Below are positions 1 to 10,749 of a stretch of DNA of 64,000 nt, piece after piece. Position numbers and translations under genes: made by a program. Below the pieces are notes generated by a model. The model did not search any database. It saw nothing but the letters and a program-made list of their open reading frames with translations, and was not told the DNA's origin. This stretch comes from Oscarella lobularis (Eukaryota; Porifera; Homoscleromorpha; Homosclerophorida; Oscarellidae). Numbering within the stretch: the stretch's first letter is position 1; each line of letters begins with the position of its first letter. The DNA is taken from assembly GCF_947507565.1 (NCBI RefSeq), contig NC_089183.1:2976001-3040000 (forward strand). The letters run 5' to 3'.

Positions 1-33
1 AAATTTTAAAATATCATTTTAATGAACACTAAC

Positions 34-1759
34 TTATTATCGAATGTATTAAAGTGCGGATCGTTGTAGCTTTTACACGATTTTGCATCAGAATCTTCTA
101 CATTCACCTTAAATAAATATCAAAATTAAAGTTAATTTGTTGTTATTTTTTATAACCATAATTGGCTTTGGCTCGTAACTAAGCCACAGCAAAGGAGTAG
201 TTGCATCGTCCAAATTAATCCGCAACTCCAATTGAATTTTTAGAGGATTGTTTTGCTGCGTGTTAATGAAGTTCGGCAGTGCATTTAGAGTAAGCGATTG
301 AGGTTTGTTCCAGTTGTCTTTTGTAAACTTCAATTGGCATGCAGATGCTGATACTTGAGTCTGATCCGTTCTCCCGCGCTGAATTTGAACAATCACAGCG
401 CAGTTTCTGCCGGGAAATTTTTCTTTTAGTTGCTTGGAGCAGACAATTGGAATCGTTGGCCGAACATTTATGTTCACGGGATCTGTTGAATTTTCCTTTA
501 ATTGTACAGCAGAAGGGTAAACCTAAAAGCGATTTCTAATTTACCAGCTATTTGTTTATACGAGAAGTAATTCTCACTGATAATCCCGCGTAGAGAACGT
601 TGCTGCTGAACCATTTTGAACGATTGCCTCTTGAATCGTTTTGATAAAAAGTTTGTACCCTGCATTGCACCTAAAATTTACGTTAGAACACTAAGTTTAT
701 AGTTGCAGCCGGCATACTTACATTGAATGGTAGTTCGTTTTGAGGACTGTCATCTAAGCTGTAGGTTAGAGTTTCAAAACTTTTTGCGCTTGTGTATGGA
801 ATCTGCTTGATATGAAGTGTATGCGTGTTATTTTTGATCCATTGAACTTCGTATCTTTCGTTTCCTTTTGCGCTATCTATTTTTTTGAAATAAACGTGGC
901 AGTTAAAGTTGACTGCTTCGTCGTTGTTGTTTATGTCAACTGAAAGTTCGGGATTTCGCGCTAGGTTTTGGGGAAATTTGTCTGCAATGAAGGGGTCGCA
1001 TAGGTCACATGCATTACTTCCTCGGTTTGAAAAGCTTACTCAAGCACTCTTTGCTTTCGTGATTGCGATACTGATGAACGTCACAAGGAGATAAGTATTC
1101 TAAGAGTGATCTTAGAGTAGTACAGAAGCACGATTTTGCTGTGTCCCACCTGTACAGTATGCCATAGGGCATCCAAACGGAGGCGACAAGTAGTAAACTA
1201 TTGCGTCGTCGCATTTTTTTGAACACACTTCTATCTTGTACAAGCAACACCATATGAAGTCAAAACACCCATCATACACTGTTAAATCTTTTTGTGTTTC
1301 TTTGTATCGCAATGTTATGGGAATTTCAGTTCCGCACTTTTTGTGGGTATGACATGTAAAATTTTCTTCTGTAGACGTTGGGATTTCTAAAACTTTTGTT
1401 TCGTTAGAATGCCTGAATTGATACCATCCGCTAAAATGGGCGTCGCAGTGAGCAACAAGAGGACTTCTGTTAACATTGAGTCCTCTATTTTCCGCATTTG
1501 GTATAATTTTGATGTTTTGACAAGCATTTTCGTGTCCCGGACAAAGACTGTGTACTCCTAAACAAGAGTAGTCGCGTAAGGGAGTACGAAGAAATTTCCC
1601 AGCGTTAGTATGCATGTAAAGAGTTGTAGCTTTGAACTAGCACATGACCAGATTATTTTGGCCTAGCAGTGAAAATACTTTCCGTGGATCGAAAAGCTTA
1701 CCGCAAACAGCTGCAACTAGAATAGCTGCAGCAACACATCTTGCGAATAGGGGCGTCAT
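34..1759 (-). CDS. VWDE-like secreted protein (signal peptide, D8C, start of VWD), 5' part only
   Basis: Seven exons join in frame: 1702-1759, 1150-1629, 1040-1099, 722-981, 578-670, 157-522 and 34-107, after which the gene runs off the window. Exon 1 is a signal peptide beginning MTPLFARCVAAAILVAAV. Exon 2 holds a cysteine-rich D8C domain of the uromodulin/GP2/VWDE type: GWYQF, then CGTEIPI, YDGCFD, CCLYKIEV and PFGCPMAYC. The next exons match the Ig-like linker of von Willebrand factor D and EGF proteins (TIPIVCSK). The last visible exon opens a VWD domain with DPHFNTFD. Such proteins are secreted or surface-anchored. The start is chosen for the signal peptide and the good GTAAGC donor. The 1629 acceptor (TTCAAAG) is weak but is the only one found that keeps the frame. 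The gene diverges from the plus-strand CREC gene across 680 bp. Confidence 0.8.
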
Positions 1760-2438
1760 GACGAATCCACGAGTTGTGGTCCAGTGGTAGCGCAATACGC
1801 ATGCCTATCAAAAATACGAGAATAACCCTATTGTTGAGCACAATCTGAAGAGCAGGAAATTGATCGTATCTTCTGAAACTAGCCCCTCGCCTATAGCCCT
1901 TGCTGCATCCGGATCATTTGCGTCAGAATTTGCCGTCTCGTTTACGATCAAGAGGCGTTTGTTGTTTGGTCGCGTTGTCGCCGACGAACCGTTGCAGTAC
2001 TGTAGGAGTTACTGACGGCTCAGTGCGGAAAAAATAATCTTGTGGGATGAATCCTTACTGGCGCCATGCTAATTCATGTTCAAAAAAGGCGGAAGTGCAC
2101 AGACCAGTTGCACAAGCCCCTTGAAGTTGCTAGGCGCTGTCAACCCTGTATAGAGAGCAGGCTTACAAGGTGCGGTTCTATACGTAGAAATGCACGACAG
2201 TTTCTAGGAAGAATGCGGTGCCGACTCGGGCCCCGCCAAATTTCATATTTCCGCATTTCGCAACAGACAGCGAGACCAGAAACATATTGTATGTGCTGCA
2301 ACTGAGCAAGGTGCGCGTTTACTACGCGTCGATGGGCAGCTATATCTACCGGAAGCGGAGTAGGATCAATTAGTTGGCTCTCTGGCGCGCTCTGAAACTG
2401 CCACGTTGACATCCGGGCGATTCGCGTCAACACTTCGA
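1760..2438. promoter_or_regulatory. Intergenic region between two divergent genes
   Basis: This stretch separates the minus-strand VWDE-like gene (start 1759) from the plus-strand CREC gene (start 2439), so it should hold both promoters. I see no clear TATA box and no convincing coding frame. The short ORFs here lack domains and good splice sites. Confidence 0.4.
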
Positions 2439-3952
2439 ATGTCTCTGCAGCGTCTTAGCCTCGTTCTCCTTCTCGCCGCGGCTCTCGTCGCGCGAGCCGA
2501 CATCGCAACGCACGATCACGAGCTCTCGGACGAGCAGCACTACCAAGACGGCGAACACAACCCCGTTTACGATCACGAGGCGTTTCTCGGTCGCGACGAA
2601 GCAGCCGAATTCGACGAACTGCACCCAGAAGAATCAAAAGAACGCCTGAGGTAAAAAAGGAACAAAATCGCAACGAATAAATCACGTCGCTGTAGAAAAC
2701 TCGTCACGAAAATCGATTTGAACGGCGACGGTTTCGTCGACGGCGAGGAAATGAAGGCGTGGATAGCGAAGCAACTTCGCAAGTACATCTATCACGACGT
2801 CGAGACCCAATTCGAAGCGAACGACGTCGACAAGAACGGAAAAGTGACGTGGGACGAATTCGTCAACACGACATATGGCTACATAGACGACGGTAAGAAA
2901 ATCAAAGATAAATATATGGGCACTTTACCCGTGGGTCAGGTACAGTAGTAGTAGTTGTTGTCTTATATACAGTATATAGTAAAGGCTTAATGGTATCTAG
3001 TGCATGTGACTAGTCTTTTGTCTATGATTTGGTATCTCAGTTTCTAGAAAATCAAAGATAAAGATATATACTTTACCCGTGGGTCAGGGTACACTGGTAC
3101 AGTAGTAGTTGTCTTATATATAGTAAAGGCTGAGTGGTATCTAGTGCATGTGAATAGTCTTTGTCTATGATTTGGTATCTCAGTTTCTAACTGTGATCTC
3201 TTAGAGGAATTTGAGAAGGATCCCCAATTCGAATTGATGGTGAAGCGCGACAAGCGACGATTCGAGCGAGCCGACGGGGACGACGACAAGGCTCTGGATA
3301 AAGATGAGTACGTTCGTTTTATGCATCCCGAAGAATCGCCTGATATGGCTGACATTGTGATCGACGTGAGACCTCAATATCAATAATAAATATTTTATTT
3401 ATTTATTTGATGACGTGTGCACGTTTTTTTGTTCTGAAGGAAACGTTGGAGGATATGGACAAGGACAAGGACGGGTCTTTGTCCGTCGAGGAATACCTAG
3501 GCGATCCAGGCGTCGATCCGGATACGGGAAATCCGCCCGATTGGGTCAGCGTCGAGAATACGACGTTCTACGAAGTGAGAGACACGAATCACAACGGCAA
3601 AATGGACAGGGTAAAAAATAAGAATTATTTATATTGTATAAGAGTCACGTGGTCTGATATTTTATTTGATTATTTTCTAGGACGAAATTAGGGAGTGGAT
3701 CATGCCGACTACTCATTCTCACGTCAATGATGAAGCGTCTCACTTGGTTCAGCAAGCTGACGTGGACAAGGTAAGTATCACAGACCCATTACTTTTACTT
3801 TAATTAATTAAAATTATTTTTTTTATTTATAGGACGGCAAATTGTCCGTGGATGAAATTGTCAACAATTACGATCTTTTCGTCGGAAGCCAGATGACGGA
3901 CTATGGTTCTCTTTTGAAGAAAGCCGAAGAGGAAGCGCACACTGAATTGTAG
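2439..3952 (+). CDS. CREC-family EF-hand protein (reticulocalbin/calumenin-like) of the secretory pathway
   Basis: Six exons (2439-2650, 2696-2892, 3205-3365, 3440-3610, 3681-3770, 3833-3952) give 316 residues, the usual size for this family. A signal peptide (MSLQRLSLVLLLAAALVARA) is followed by an acidic stretch. EF-hand loops of the D-x-[DN]-x-[DN]-G form then repeat: DLNGDGFVDGEE, DVDKNGKVTWDE, DMDKDKDGSLSVEE, DTNHNGKMDRDE and DVDKDGKLSVDE. A further, less regular loop is ADGDDDKALDKDE. The protein ends HTEL, an ER-retrieval tetrapeptide of the HDEL/HDEF type used by reticulocalbins. It is expected to bind calcium in the ER/Golgi lumen. An in-frame ATG at 2406 exists, but 2439 places the signal peptide at the N-terminus. 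Intron 2 contains a tandem duplication. Confidence 0.93.
2895..3190 (+). repeat. Imperfect tandem duplication inside CREC intron 2
   Basis: About 145 bp starting AAAATCAAAGATAAA and ending CTCAGTTTCTAG is repeated at once, from about 3047 to 3190, with small indels. Each copy holds TTTACCCGTGGGTCAGG and GGTATCTAGTGCATGTGA. The first copy ends in a plausible acceptor (TTTCTAG), while the real acceptor lies after the second copy at 3204. Confidence 0.85.
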
Positions 3953-4024
3953 AGCAAGTGCGTAAACGATTTTTTTCAGTAAGCAACTGTAACGTGTAGC
4001 GATGATGATTCTGCAGTTGCTTTT

Positions 4025-4080
4025 GGCTGTGTTCTGTGTGTCTCTCTCTCTCTCTCTCTCGTACAAAATAACATATTCCT
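4025..4080. repeat. (CT)n microsatellite downstream of the CREC gene
   Basis: A short TCTCTC run is followed by AATAACATATTCC. It lies between the CREC stop codon and the methyltransferase gene. Confidence 0.6.
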
Positions 4081-4292
4081 AAAACTTTTTAAAATTATGA
4101 CTAGCAAAGAAGGGACCCAGGCCAAGAACACTCTCCCAATCTAGCGTGGCGATATCGCGAAACTATTATCAATTACTAGTTTGACGTCATACATAACGTC
4201 TCGATAAGAATATGAGAAAACATGTGGGATGGGTGCATCCGGGAAATCGAAAGAGAGCTTACAAGCAAAACCTTTATATCTCTGGCGAAACG

Positions 4293-5459
4293 ATGGCTAC
4301 GAACGATTCAGCCGACTCGTCGAAGGACTTCTGCGACGAGTTCTACACGGAAGACACCATTGCAGCCTTCGAAAAGCTGAACGGTCACGGCTACATCGGA
4401 AGCCAAGGAAAAGCGATGACAGAGGTACGTTCGAACCATCGAACCACGCGTAGATCGAGGCGATTTATCGTCGTCGTAAAACTGCCTGTATAGGAAATGG
4501 CTCCATTGCTCAGTCCCAAGGAAGGAGACAAGATTCTCGACGTCGGATCGGGGATCGGGGGCATGGCCATTCATCTAGCAAAAGTAGAGGAGACAGCAGT
4601 GATATTAGGTGTATATGCTACTGTAGGTCTATGGAGCCGACGTACTTGGCATCGACATTTCAACCGCCGTAATTAAAGTCGGTAGAATGCGAGCAGCGTC
4701 GGCGGATTTGGGCAAAGGAAATGTAAGTCAAATTTAATTAATTAATTTATTAAATTAAATTAAATTAAATTGATTAAATTAATTATCTTTTAGGTTAGTT
4801 TTGATGTGGCAGATGCCATGCAGGCGAATATTTCCGAGGGCGCGTACGATTTTGTTATTCTGCGTTCGGCCTTTATGCACTTTCCCTACGACGTCAAGTA
4901 TCCTTTATTGGAGAAGACCTTCGTGAGTCGTCCGGCCTATGTATGTATTTTTTCGAGTACTGGAATTTTAGAAATGGCTTAAGCCCGGCGGTCGATTTCT
5001 GCTGAATGACATGCATAGCGTCATTGAGCACGATGATCTGGCGCTACAGAATCACATGAAAAATCGTCACTGGTTCTTGCTTCCGATGGAGAAAATTCTG
5101 CAAGTAGGGTTTGACTCCTATAATGCCTGGAACACTATGTCAATATATATTTGTCAATGTATATTTGCAGTACTTGAAGGATATTGGATATGAAGTCGTT
5201 CTGTTGAAGGACAGAGGTGATGACTATGTGGATGCTATTGGCAAAGAAATAGCCGACTTCGAAGCGAGAAAAGAGGAGCTTTCAAAAGTCTGTTTAATTA
5301 ATTAATTTATTTCACAGGTAGCTTTTATTTTTTTTGACGTAGGATGCTGCGGTGAAAAATATTCTCGAAGACACTCACTCTCACTGGAAATGGAAGATGG
5401 AATGGGCTAAGAAAAAGGCATTCGGAGAGCATTACATCCTGGCAGAAAAACCCAAGTAG
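4293..5459 (+). CDS. Phosphoethanolamine N-methyltransferase-like SAM-dependent methyltransferase
   Basis: Seven phase-0 exons (4293-4424, 4494-4583, 4627-4722, 4794-4922, 4972-5103, 5171-5287, 5343-5459) encode about 270 residues. The class I methyltransferase fold is clear. Motif I is ILDVGSGIGGMAIHLA, with the acidic residue in LGIDIS ending strand 2. FDVADAMQ, YDFVILRSAFMHF and WLKPGGRFLLNDMHS follow. This order and the YTEDTIAAFEKLNGHGYIG N-terminus match PMT/PEAMT enzymes, which methylate phosphoethanolamine towards phosphocholine using S-adenosylmethionine in the cytosol. It is a single-domain form like nematode PMT-1/PMT-2 halves. Which methylation step it performs cannot be read from sequence. 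An in-frame ATG at 4212 would add 27 residues; I prefer 4293. Confidence 0.85.
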
Positions 5460-7833
5460 ACGATTTTGGACAGGGGACCGCGCGCCAGAGACACACCTCT
5501 GATTATTAGCGTGCAGCTCGCGCAGCCGGGGCTTCGAAAATCACGTGAAATTCTCCAAGAGGCCCATCGAGCGACGAGCGAACCTCGCGACGCACGGAGA
5601 CCGCGAGGCCGGTCGAGAAGAGCGTGCACAGCGTCTCAACGGGAACTCGAAGCTGCCGGAAAGGTGGTGAGTCGAGCGGGGTCTCCGAGAGTCTTTTCAG
5701 TCTCGATCTCGCGTCACTTTTCTCTCCGCAGCGCGTCTCGCAGTCCTTCGCGAAGGAGCGCGTCTTCGTAAATGTGAAGATAGAGGCGCCACGTCGCCGG
5801 CCCGCCGGTGACGCTCCTCCCAATTCATTTCTCGCTTCGTAAACGATCGTTTTCTTTCGGCAGATTGCTTGCGCTCGCAACGGTAAAAGCACGAGCTCCG
5901 CGCGCGCGTCCTTTCTACATCCGCCTAAATCGCTTAGACGGAAAGACAAAGAAAGTCGTCGTTGGATCTTCAGTTGAGACGCGCCCACCAATTTATTTTA
6001 TAGAAATAATTGTAGATTCAATTTGCAGGGTTTCTTTTTGTTACTGGCTGAGCGAATCTACTACGCCTTGAGTCTGGCGAGATGAGGAGGATAGGCCAAG
6101 GTGGTATGATTTTTTGTCACAGTCTTGTTGTCTAATTTTTTTGTTCTTTTAGCTCTTCCTCTGAGCGGACCTTATTGAAGGCGAAACGCCGACCGAAGAG
6201 AATGAACAGTTATCCTTTTGTATGCGTTTTTGCATGAGCGTAGTTTGTTGTTGCATGCGGCTTTTGATCCTCCAGTGTATGGAGACAAAAGCAAGCCCGG
6301 CTTTCGGGCGACTCGCGCCGCGCTTTGGAATAGTAGAGGCGCGCGCGAGTCGCCCGAAAGCCGGGCCTACGCGAGCGTGAGCGCGTCGTCCGCGCGCGTT
6401 GTACGTCGGATGCACGTGAAAGTAGGGGACACTATGTTCAAAATTTTATTAAAAATACAGTATACAAAAAAATCTGTCTGGCGTTTCTGCGTATTCTCTC
6501 CCCTCCCTCCCCCTCCCGGTGTGCCCCACCCGCCCCATACAGGAGCAGGCGAGGCACGGGTGAGACTGAGACTGCAGTCCCCACAGGTATGTGTGCCTGC
6601 TTGCGTACTCTGTCGACGCATGCAGGCACGTTTTCTGTAGGCGTCATTCTCCTGCAGAGACTGCCAATGAAATATAGCAGCCTCTATTAGAAGATACACG
6701 CCATGAAGTTGGGCAGTTTTTCGGCTCGTGCCCAGGAGACGTGGCAGTTTAGACGTTATTGCCTCATATCCAGAGGAGGCTATACAGGCAGTTTAGGAGA
6801 GAGCGACTATGAGGAAGTCGCAAATCTCCGCGGTCAGGCTGTTGATACCGACCCGTCGTGCCGAGGACGTTGGGACCGCGGTCAACCTCTTCGTCAGCTT
6901 CTTCTTCATCCAATGAGATGATATGAGATGAGAGTTGAGGAGAGAAGAAAGCCTCAAGACCAAAAGTAATTAAATATATGCTGCTGATTATTTTGTATGT
7001 TAACCTTTGGTTGCGTTGAGAACAATCAACTTCCTGTAGAGCACTTCCGGGCACGCGATCTACAAAATGCCAAATTAGCCAAAATTAGGAATCGAAGAGG
7101 CGAGCCAAATCGCTCAAAAACCGTGTTATAGTTCACGCTTTCTCTAAAATGGCTCGATCGCGAATCGACTTTCTAAGGGTTTCAAACGATAGATACTGGT
7201 CGCCTTAGACACTTAGCGCTGTCAGATCTTTGCTAGCTCACGAATTTGGAGAAGAAACGGAGCTCGAAATTTGGAGGCGGGGCGAGGGTCGTTCGGGCTC
7301 GTTTCGATCAAATAGAGCCGTTTTTTCGAAGTAAGCACATGGCATTCGATAAATATTGCGTCTGTAGACGCTATCTCGAAGGTTAGAGTCTGGGAGCCCC
7401 CAGAAGAGGTTACGCGACAAAGCGCCAGGTTCAGGCGACTACGTACGAAGCAGCGAAGAGGAATAAATGCATCAAGAAACGTTCTCGGTGCATTATAACG
7501 CGAGGAAGAGCATCGTACCTTGAGCCTTGTCCGCTTCGCGAAGCGGGGAACGCTTCTTCGTCGCGAAAATGGGTCTGAGCCAAGCCGACGCGTGCCCTGC
7601 TTGTTGTAGCGGCTGATTTGGAGCGAGGAGATGGCTTTCCTAGCTGCAGAAGCTGGATATCACTCATTCGCTTCTTTTTCTGCAAGCGAGAAGCCCCGGA
7701 CGCGTACGATAAACACCCGAATGTGTACAGATAGATGTAGAAAAAGATACGGGTAAATTAAATGTACAAACACCCACTCGCACATCGAAAAAAAACCACC
7801 AAATTGTTTACGGCATGATTTTGTTCACCCTCC
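5460..7833. other. 2.4-kb GC-rich stretch without a supported gene
   Basis: Overlapping open frames at 5466-5991 on both strands reflect high GC content. One minus frame (5506-5991, 161 codons) ends in a protein-like run near VPVETLCTLFSTGLAVSV after a CCTTTCCGGCAG acceptor-like site, so a small minus-strand gene is possible. From 6000 to 7800 I see a 24-bp hairpin, a pyrimidine-rich run near 6500-6530, and no recognisable domain or RNA gene. Confidence 0.4.
6295..6366. repeat. Perfect 24-bp inverted repeat with a 24-nt loop
   Basis: The left arm (6295-6318) begins GCCCGGCTTTCGGGCGACTC. The right arm (6343-6366) is its exact reverse complement. The stem is GC-rich and would form a stable hairpin in DNA or RNA. 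Confidence 0.9.
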
Positions 7834-8298
7834 CTAACAGTAGCACTCGCAATCTTCCTTGTAATAAGATTTCCTGACGCGAGACATTTTCCAGCTATGA
7901 AGGCCTGACACCAAGGCAGACAGTACTCCAGCTAGCAGTCCAACCCACGTGTACCACTCATCTGAACCTCCTTTGACCATGCATTCAAAAAAGAACACGA
8001 TAGTTGATAGGACATTGACTCCGATCAATAGAATTGAAAACCAGCCGCAGCACGTTTGACAGCACGGGTCACAACGCGATCCAAGCGTACAGGTCAAAAA
8101 CGTTACGACAACGTGAACGATTGCGCAACCAAAAATGATCCATGATGCGTACTTCTCAAAATCGGATTCATACTCGTCGGGCGAACTTTCAACTGAATAG
8201 AGGTCTTTCGATGCCAGGAACTCGATCGTAAATATGGCGGCGAGACAGATCAAAGCTGCAAAGGCGTACCAACACGAAGGAGGAGACTGTGAAGTCAT
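7834..8298 (-). CDS. Four-helix membrane protein, single exon, family 1 copy A
   Basis: One uninterrupted frame of 154 codons starts at the ATG that puts a hydrophobic helix near the N-terminus (CWYAFAALICLAAIFTIEFL). An acidic loop follows. Three more helices can be seen, around WIIFGCAIVHVVVTFL, ILLIGVNVLSTIVFFFECM and WVGLLAGVLSALVSGL. The tail is short, basic, then cysteine-containing (CECYC). FFECMVKGG after helix 3 corresponds to FYECMIEGE in copy D, so the four genes here form one family. I do not recognise it by name. A longer N-terminus from 8475 is possible. Confidence 0.6.
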   Translation of the reverse strand: MTSQSPPSCWYAFAALICLAAIFTIEFLASKDLYSVESSPDEYESDFEKYASWIIFGCAIVHVVVTFLTCTLGSRCDPCCQTCCGWFSILLIGVNVLSTIVFFFECMVKGGSDEWYTWVGLLAGVLSALVSGLHSWKMSRVRKSYYKEDCECYC

Positions 8299-8811
8299 GA
8301 CCTGCTGCTGCGATGTGTTGTGCTGTACTGGTGCTCTGATAACAACTCGCCGGGAAAATATACTGCAGGAAAACGTGTAAGGGGAAAGTCCGCAGAGCAT
8401 TGCACCATCATGATGCGTGTATAATCTAATAACGTTGCTAAAGCAACACGATGAGCCGAACCTTAATTTTTGCACAAACGCCTGCAGATCAACGGTCTTT
8501 GCAAGCTTGAGATAAAGCAGTGTTGCAGCAAAACGCCTGTAAGTGAACGATGCTAACTACGAAACCCGCTTCAATCCCCCCGCGTAAAGGAACGATGGCC
8601 CACGTACGCGCCCACGAAATTGGGGAAAATGGCACGCGACACACGTACGAGAGCCGCTCACAAACGCTCTCTATAGGCGACATTAGACGCCACTAACGAG
8701 GCTTACTAATTCATTAACGAACGATTTAGGAGCAATGATAGAGAAAATGCGCTACACCCTAGGTTGGAGAACGTGTCAACGCGGTCTGAGGACAAGCAGA
8801 AAGGAGCAAGC

Positions 8812-8836
8812 AGATTGACTTTCACTTTCAGTTTTA
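8812..8836 (-). promoter_or_regulatory. IRF/ISRE-like triple GAAA element
   Basis: On the minus strand the bases read AACTGAAAGTGAAAGTC, overlapping copies of the GAAAnnGAAA core bound by interferon regulatory factors in other animals. It lies about 520 bp upstream of four-helix copy A and just downstream of copy B. The motif is seen directly; its function is inferred. Confidence 0.35.
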
Positions 8837-8879
8837 TTCGAGATAGCTCAACACAATGGATCAAAAATGTTACTGTACA

Positions 8880-9284
8880 TCAAAACATTTGCCTATTGTC
8901 ATCCGCACAGTGGCAACATGAAAGCAGAGAGGACAAACTGCCCGAAAGCAATCCTCCCAGCGCTTTCAGTATATGACCGTCAATCATGCACTTATAGGAT
9001 ACGACACAAGTCACAGCAAAGTTGACCCAAGTCACTATAGCAGAAACGGCTCTCGCATCCTCGTGTCTTTTACAACAGCAGCAAAGGCACATTCCCGCAC
9101 ACATGCATGCGTGGGCAACCGTTCCACCGAAGGCCCATTTAGCTCCTTCTTCGAGAACAGACTTCAGATGAGATAGGTACTCTTTGCGCGCCAGTCTCGA
9201 ATCGATGTCGCCAGCGATGTAGTGCTCAATAACACCAGTGACGGCGAGGAGGACTGCGCTAAGAAAGGCAAGGCGGGCGCTCAT
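8880..9284 (-). CDS. Four-helix membrane protein, single exon, family 1 copy B
   Basis: A 134-codon frame begins MSARLAFLSAVLLAVTGVIE. It shares HYI..DI.SRL.R.EY after helix 1 with copies C and D. Helix 2 ends in a cysteine cluster (MCLCCCC), a likely palmitoylation or metal-binding patch. Helix 3 is followed by SYKCMIDG, aligning with YECMIEG in copy D. The C-terminus is short. No introns are needed. The upstream sequence (CGCGTTTTCCTGGA) resembles that of copy D, so gene and promoter were duplicated together. Confidence 0.6.
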   Translation of the reverse strand: MSARLAFLSAVLLAVTGVIEHYIAGDIDSRLARKEYLSHLKSVLEEGAKWAFGGTVAHACMCAGMCLCCCCKRHEDARAVSAIVTWVNFAVTCVVSYKCMIDGHILKALGGLLSGSLSSLLSCCHCADDNRQMF

Positions 9285-9664
9285 GACGGGGACGCGTTTT
9301 CCTGGACACTGGCTCTCGTAGCAACGATCTTCCTTTATTGGGTAGGGAGAGTTCGGATTACAAAAGAAAATTTCCCTGCCACGTCGTCAGATATTCTAAT
9401 TGCTTCCAAGTCCCCTTGTTAATTAAATGAGAAAGCATGCACGACATGGGAGTTGCCCTTATTCAAATGCTCGTCTTTGGTAATACGGCGAACCTTTTCA
9501 TGGCATATAAAGATCGAATTCGCAGAAGCGTTCAATCTAAGTGAAAAGGCTCTCTGTGACAGTAGCTACAAAAGAACGGCCCTGCATGGGTAGGAGAAAC
9601 GCTGTGTTAAAACAGGTATACTGTATAGCCACAACAGAAGGAAGATTTTTTAAGGTCTGAACGT

Positions 9665-9712
9665 GGCGCACAGATCACGGTGCTTCACACAGATCACGGT
9701 GCTTCACACAGA
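9665..9712. repeat. Short direct repeat of about 20 bp
   Basis: CAGATCACGGTGCTTCACA occurs twice in tandem next to the 3' end of four-helix copy C. Confidence 0.8.
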
Positions 9713-10077
9713 TAGTACACAAACTGGAAAACGGATGTCAGCCATGAAAAAAATCCGCAACATTTGTACGCTGTTTCACCCTCGATTGAGCAGTTGTACC
9801 ACACAGCACTATCTACAAGAAAGAGGAAGACCTCTATCACCCAAGGCGGAATATCTTCCGAACAACACCAGCCTATCACAAACACGACCACGTGAAAAAC
9901 CGCGCCAAAAAAGGCTGCTTCGCTCCCTTCGTTGAGATCAGACCGAACAGAGGGATCACCACGGTAATATTCGTCGCGATCAAGCCTCGAATTGATGTGT
10001 ACAGACATGTAGTATTGCGATGCGCTCACGAAGATGGTTAGAAAGAGGCTAGCGGGATGAAAGGAGCTCTTGGCCAT
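9694..10077 (-). CDS. Four-helix membrane protein, single exon, family 1 copy C
   Basis: A 127-codon frame begins MAKSSFHPASLFLTIFVSAS. Helix 1 is followed by YYMSVHINSRLDRDEYY, aligning with the same loop in copies B and D. Helix 2 is AAFFGAVFHVVVFVIGWCC, helix 3 lies around WVIEVFLFLVDSAVWYNC, and IEGE follows. It is the most diverged of the four and has only one CC instead of a cysteine cluster. The function is not recognised; membrane location is inferred from the helices. Confidence 0.55.
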   Translation of the reverse strand: MAKSSFHPASLFLTIFVSASQYYMSVHINSRLDRDEYYRGDPSVRSDLNEGSEAAFFGAVFHVVVFVIGWCCSEDIPPWVIEVFLFLVDSAVWYNCSIEGETAYKCCGFFSWLTSVFQFVYYLCEAP

Positions 10078-10299
10078 AAAAAAGAGTCCCCAACTTGAAA
10101 TAAATGGTTCCCGTACGTATTATCAGATTAATTACTTCCTTAGCGTTGTAAACAAAACAGGTGAAGTAAAATGAATACACAATCATATGCCGTCTACGTG
10201 AACAGGAAGGCTTGTATGAAACGGCAAATAGGAGTGCGTTAGCAAAAACAGGCAAGGACAAACTAGACAGAACTTGGAGGCAGTTATACCGGACAAAGA

Positions 10300-10749
10300 T
10301 CATACAATAATAAAAAATGGATCGCAAAATTGTCTGTCTGCTCTCTTAAGGTTCATCAAAGCTTCTGCTGCTTCAATAGAGTGAATCAACGCCCCCACTG
10401 TTGATACAATGCCAAAAAACAGTGCGGCCAGAGCGTAGAGCATTTCTCCCTCAATCATGCACTCATAGAACACGCCAACAGTCGCAATAGAATCGACAAG
10501 AGTGATCAGAACGGAAAGACTTTGTCCCAAGCAACAGCAGCAGAAAAACATTCCCGCAGCCAAGCAGCCGTGGGCGACCGTTCCGTACCATGCTGCTGTA
10601 GTTCCCATTTCAAGTATAGACTTCAAAAGCGGAGAATCATATTCATGCCGCTCCAGTCTCAAATGAATGTCGCTAGAGATGTAGTGCTCAATGGCGCCAG
10701 TGATGGCGAGCAGAATAGCGCAAACAAAGGCTAGAGACGGGTTGCTCAT
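10300..10749 (-). CDS. Four-helix membrane protein, single exon, family 1 copy D
   Basis: A 149-codon frame begins MSNPSLAFVCAILLAITGAI. The EHYISSDIHLRLERHEY loop and the MFFCCCC cluster match copy B. Helix 3 leads into VFYECMIEGE and helix 4 is LYALAALFFGIVSTVGALI. Its start faces the first CARD gene (11065) across about 315 bp, so the two share a divergent promoter. Confidence 0.6.
   Translation of the reverse strand: MSNPSLAFVCAILLAITGAIEHYISSDIHLRLERHEYDSPLLKSILEMGTTAAWYGTVAHGCLAAGMFFCCCCLGQSLSVLITLVDSIATVGVFYECMIEGEMLYALAALFFGIVSTVGALIHSIEAAEALMNLKRADRQFCDPFFIIV

Noticed and set aside
1768-1800. tRNA-like A box (TGGTCCAGTGGTAGCGC)
   Set aside because: No B box (GGTTCGA-like) or acceptor stem follows at tRNA distance.
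5506-5991. 161-codon minus-strand frame in GC-rich DNA
   Set aside because: All frames are rather open here because of GC content; no domain, so mentioned only as a possibility.
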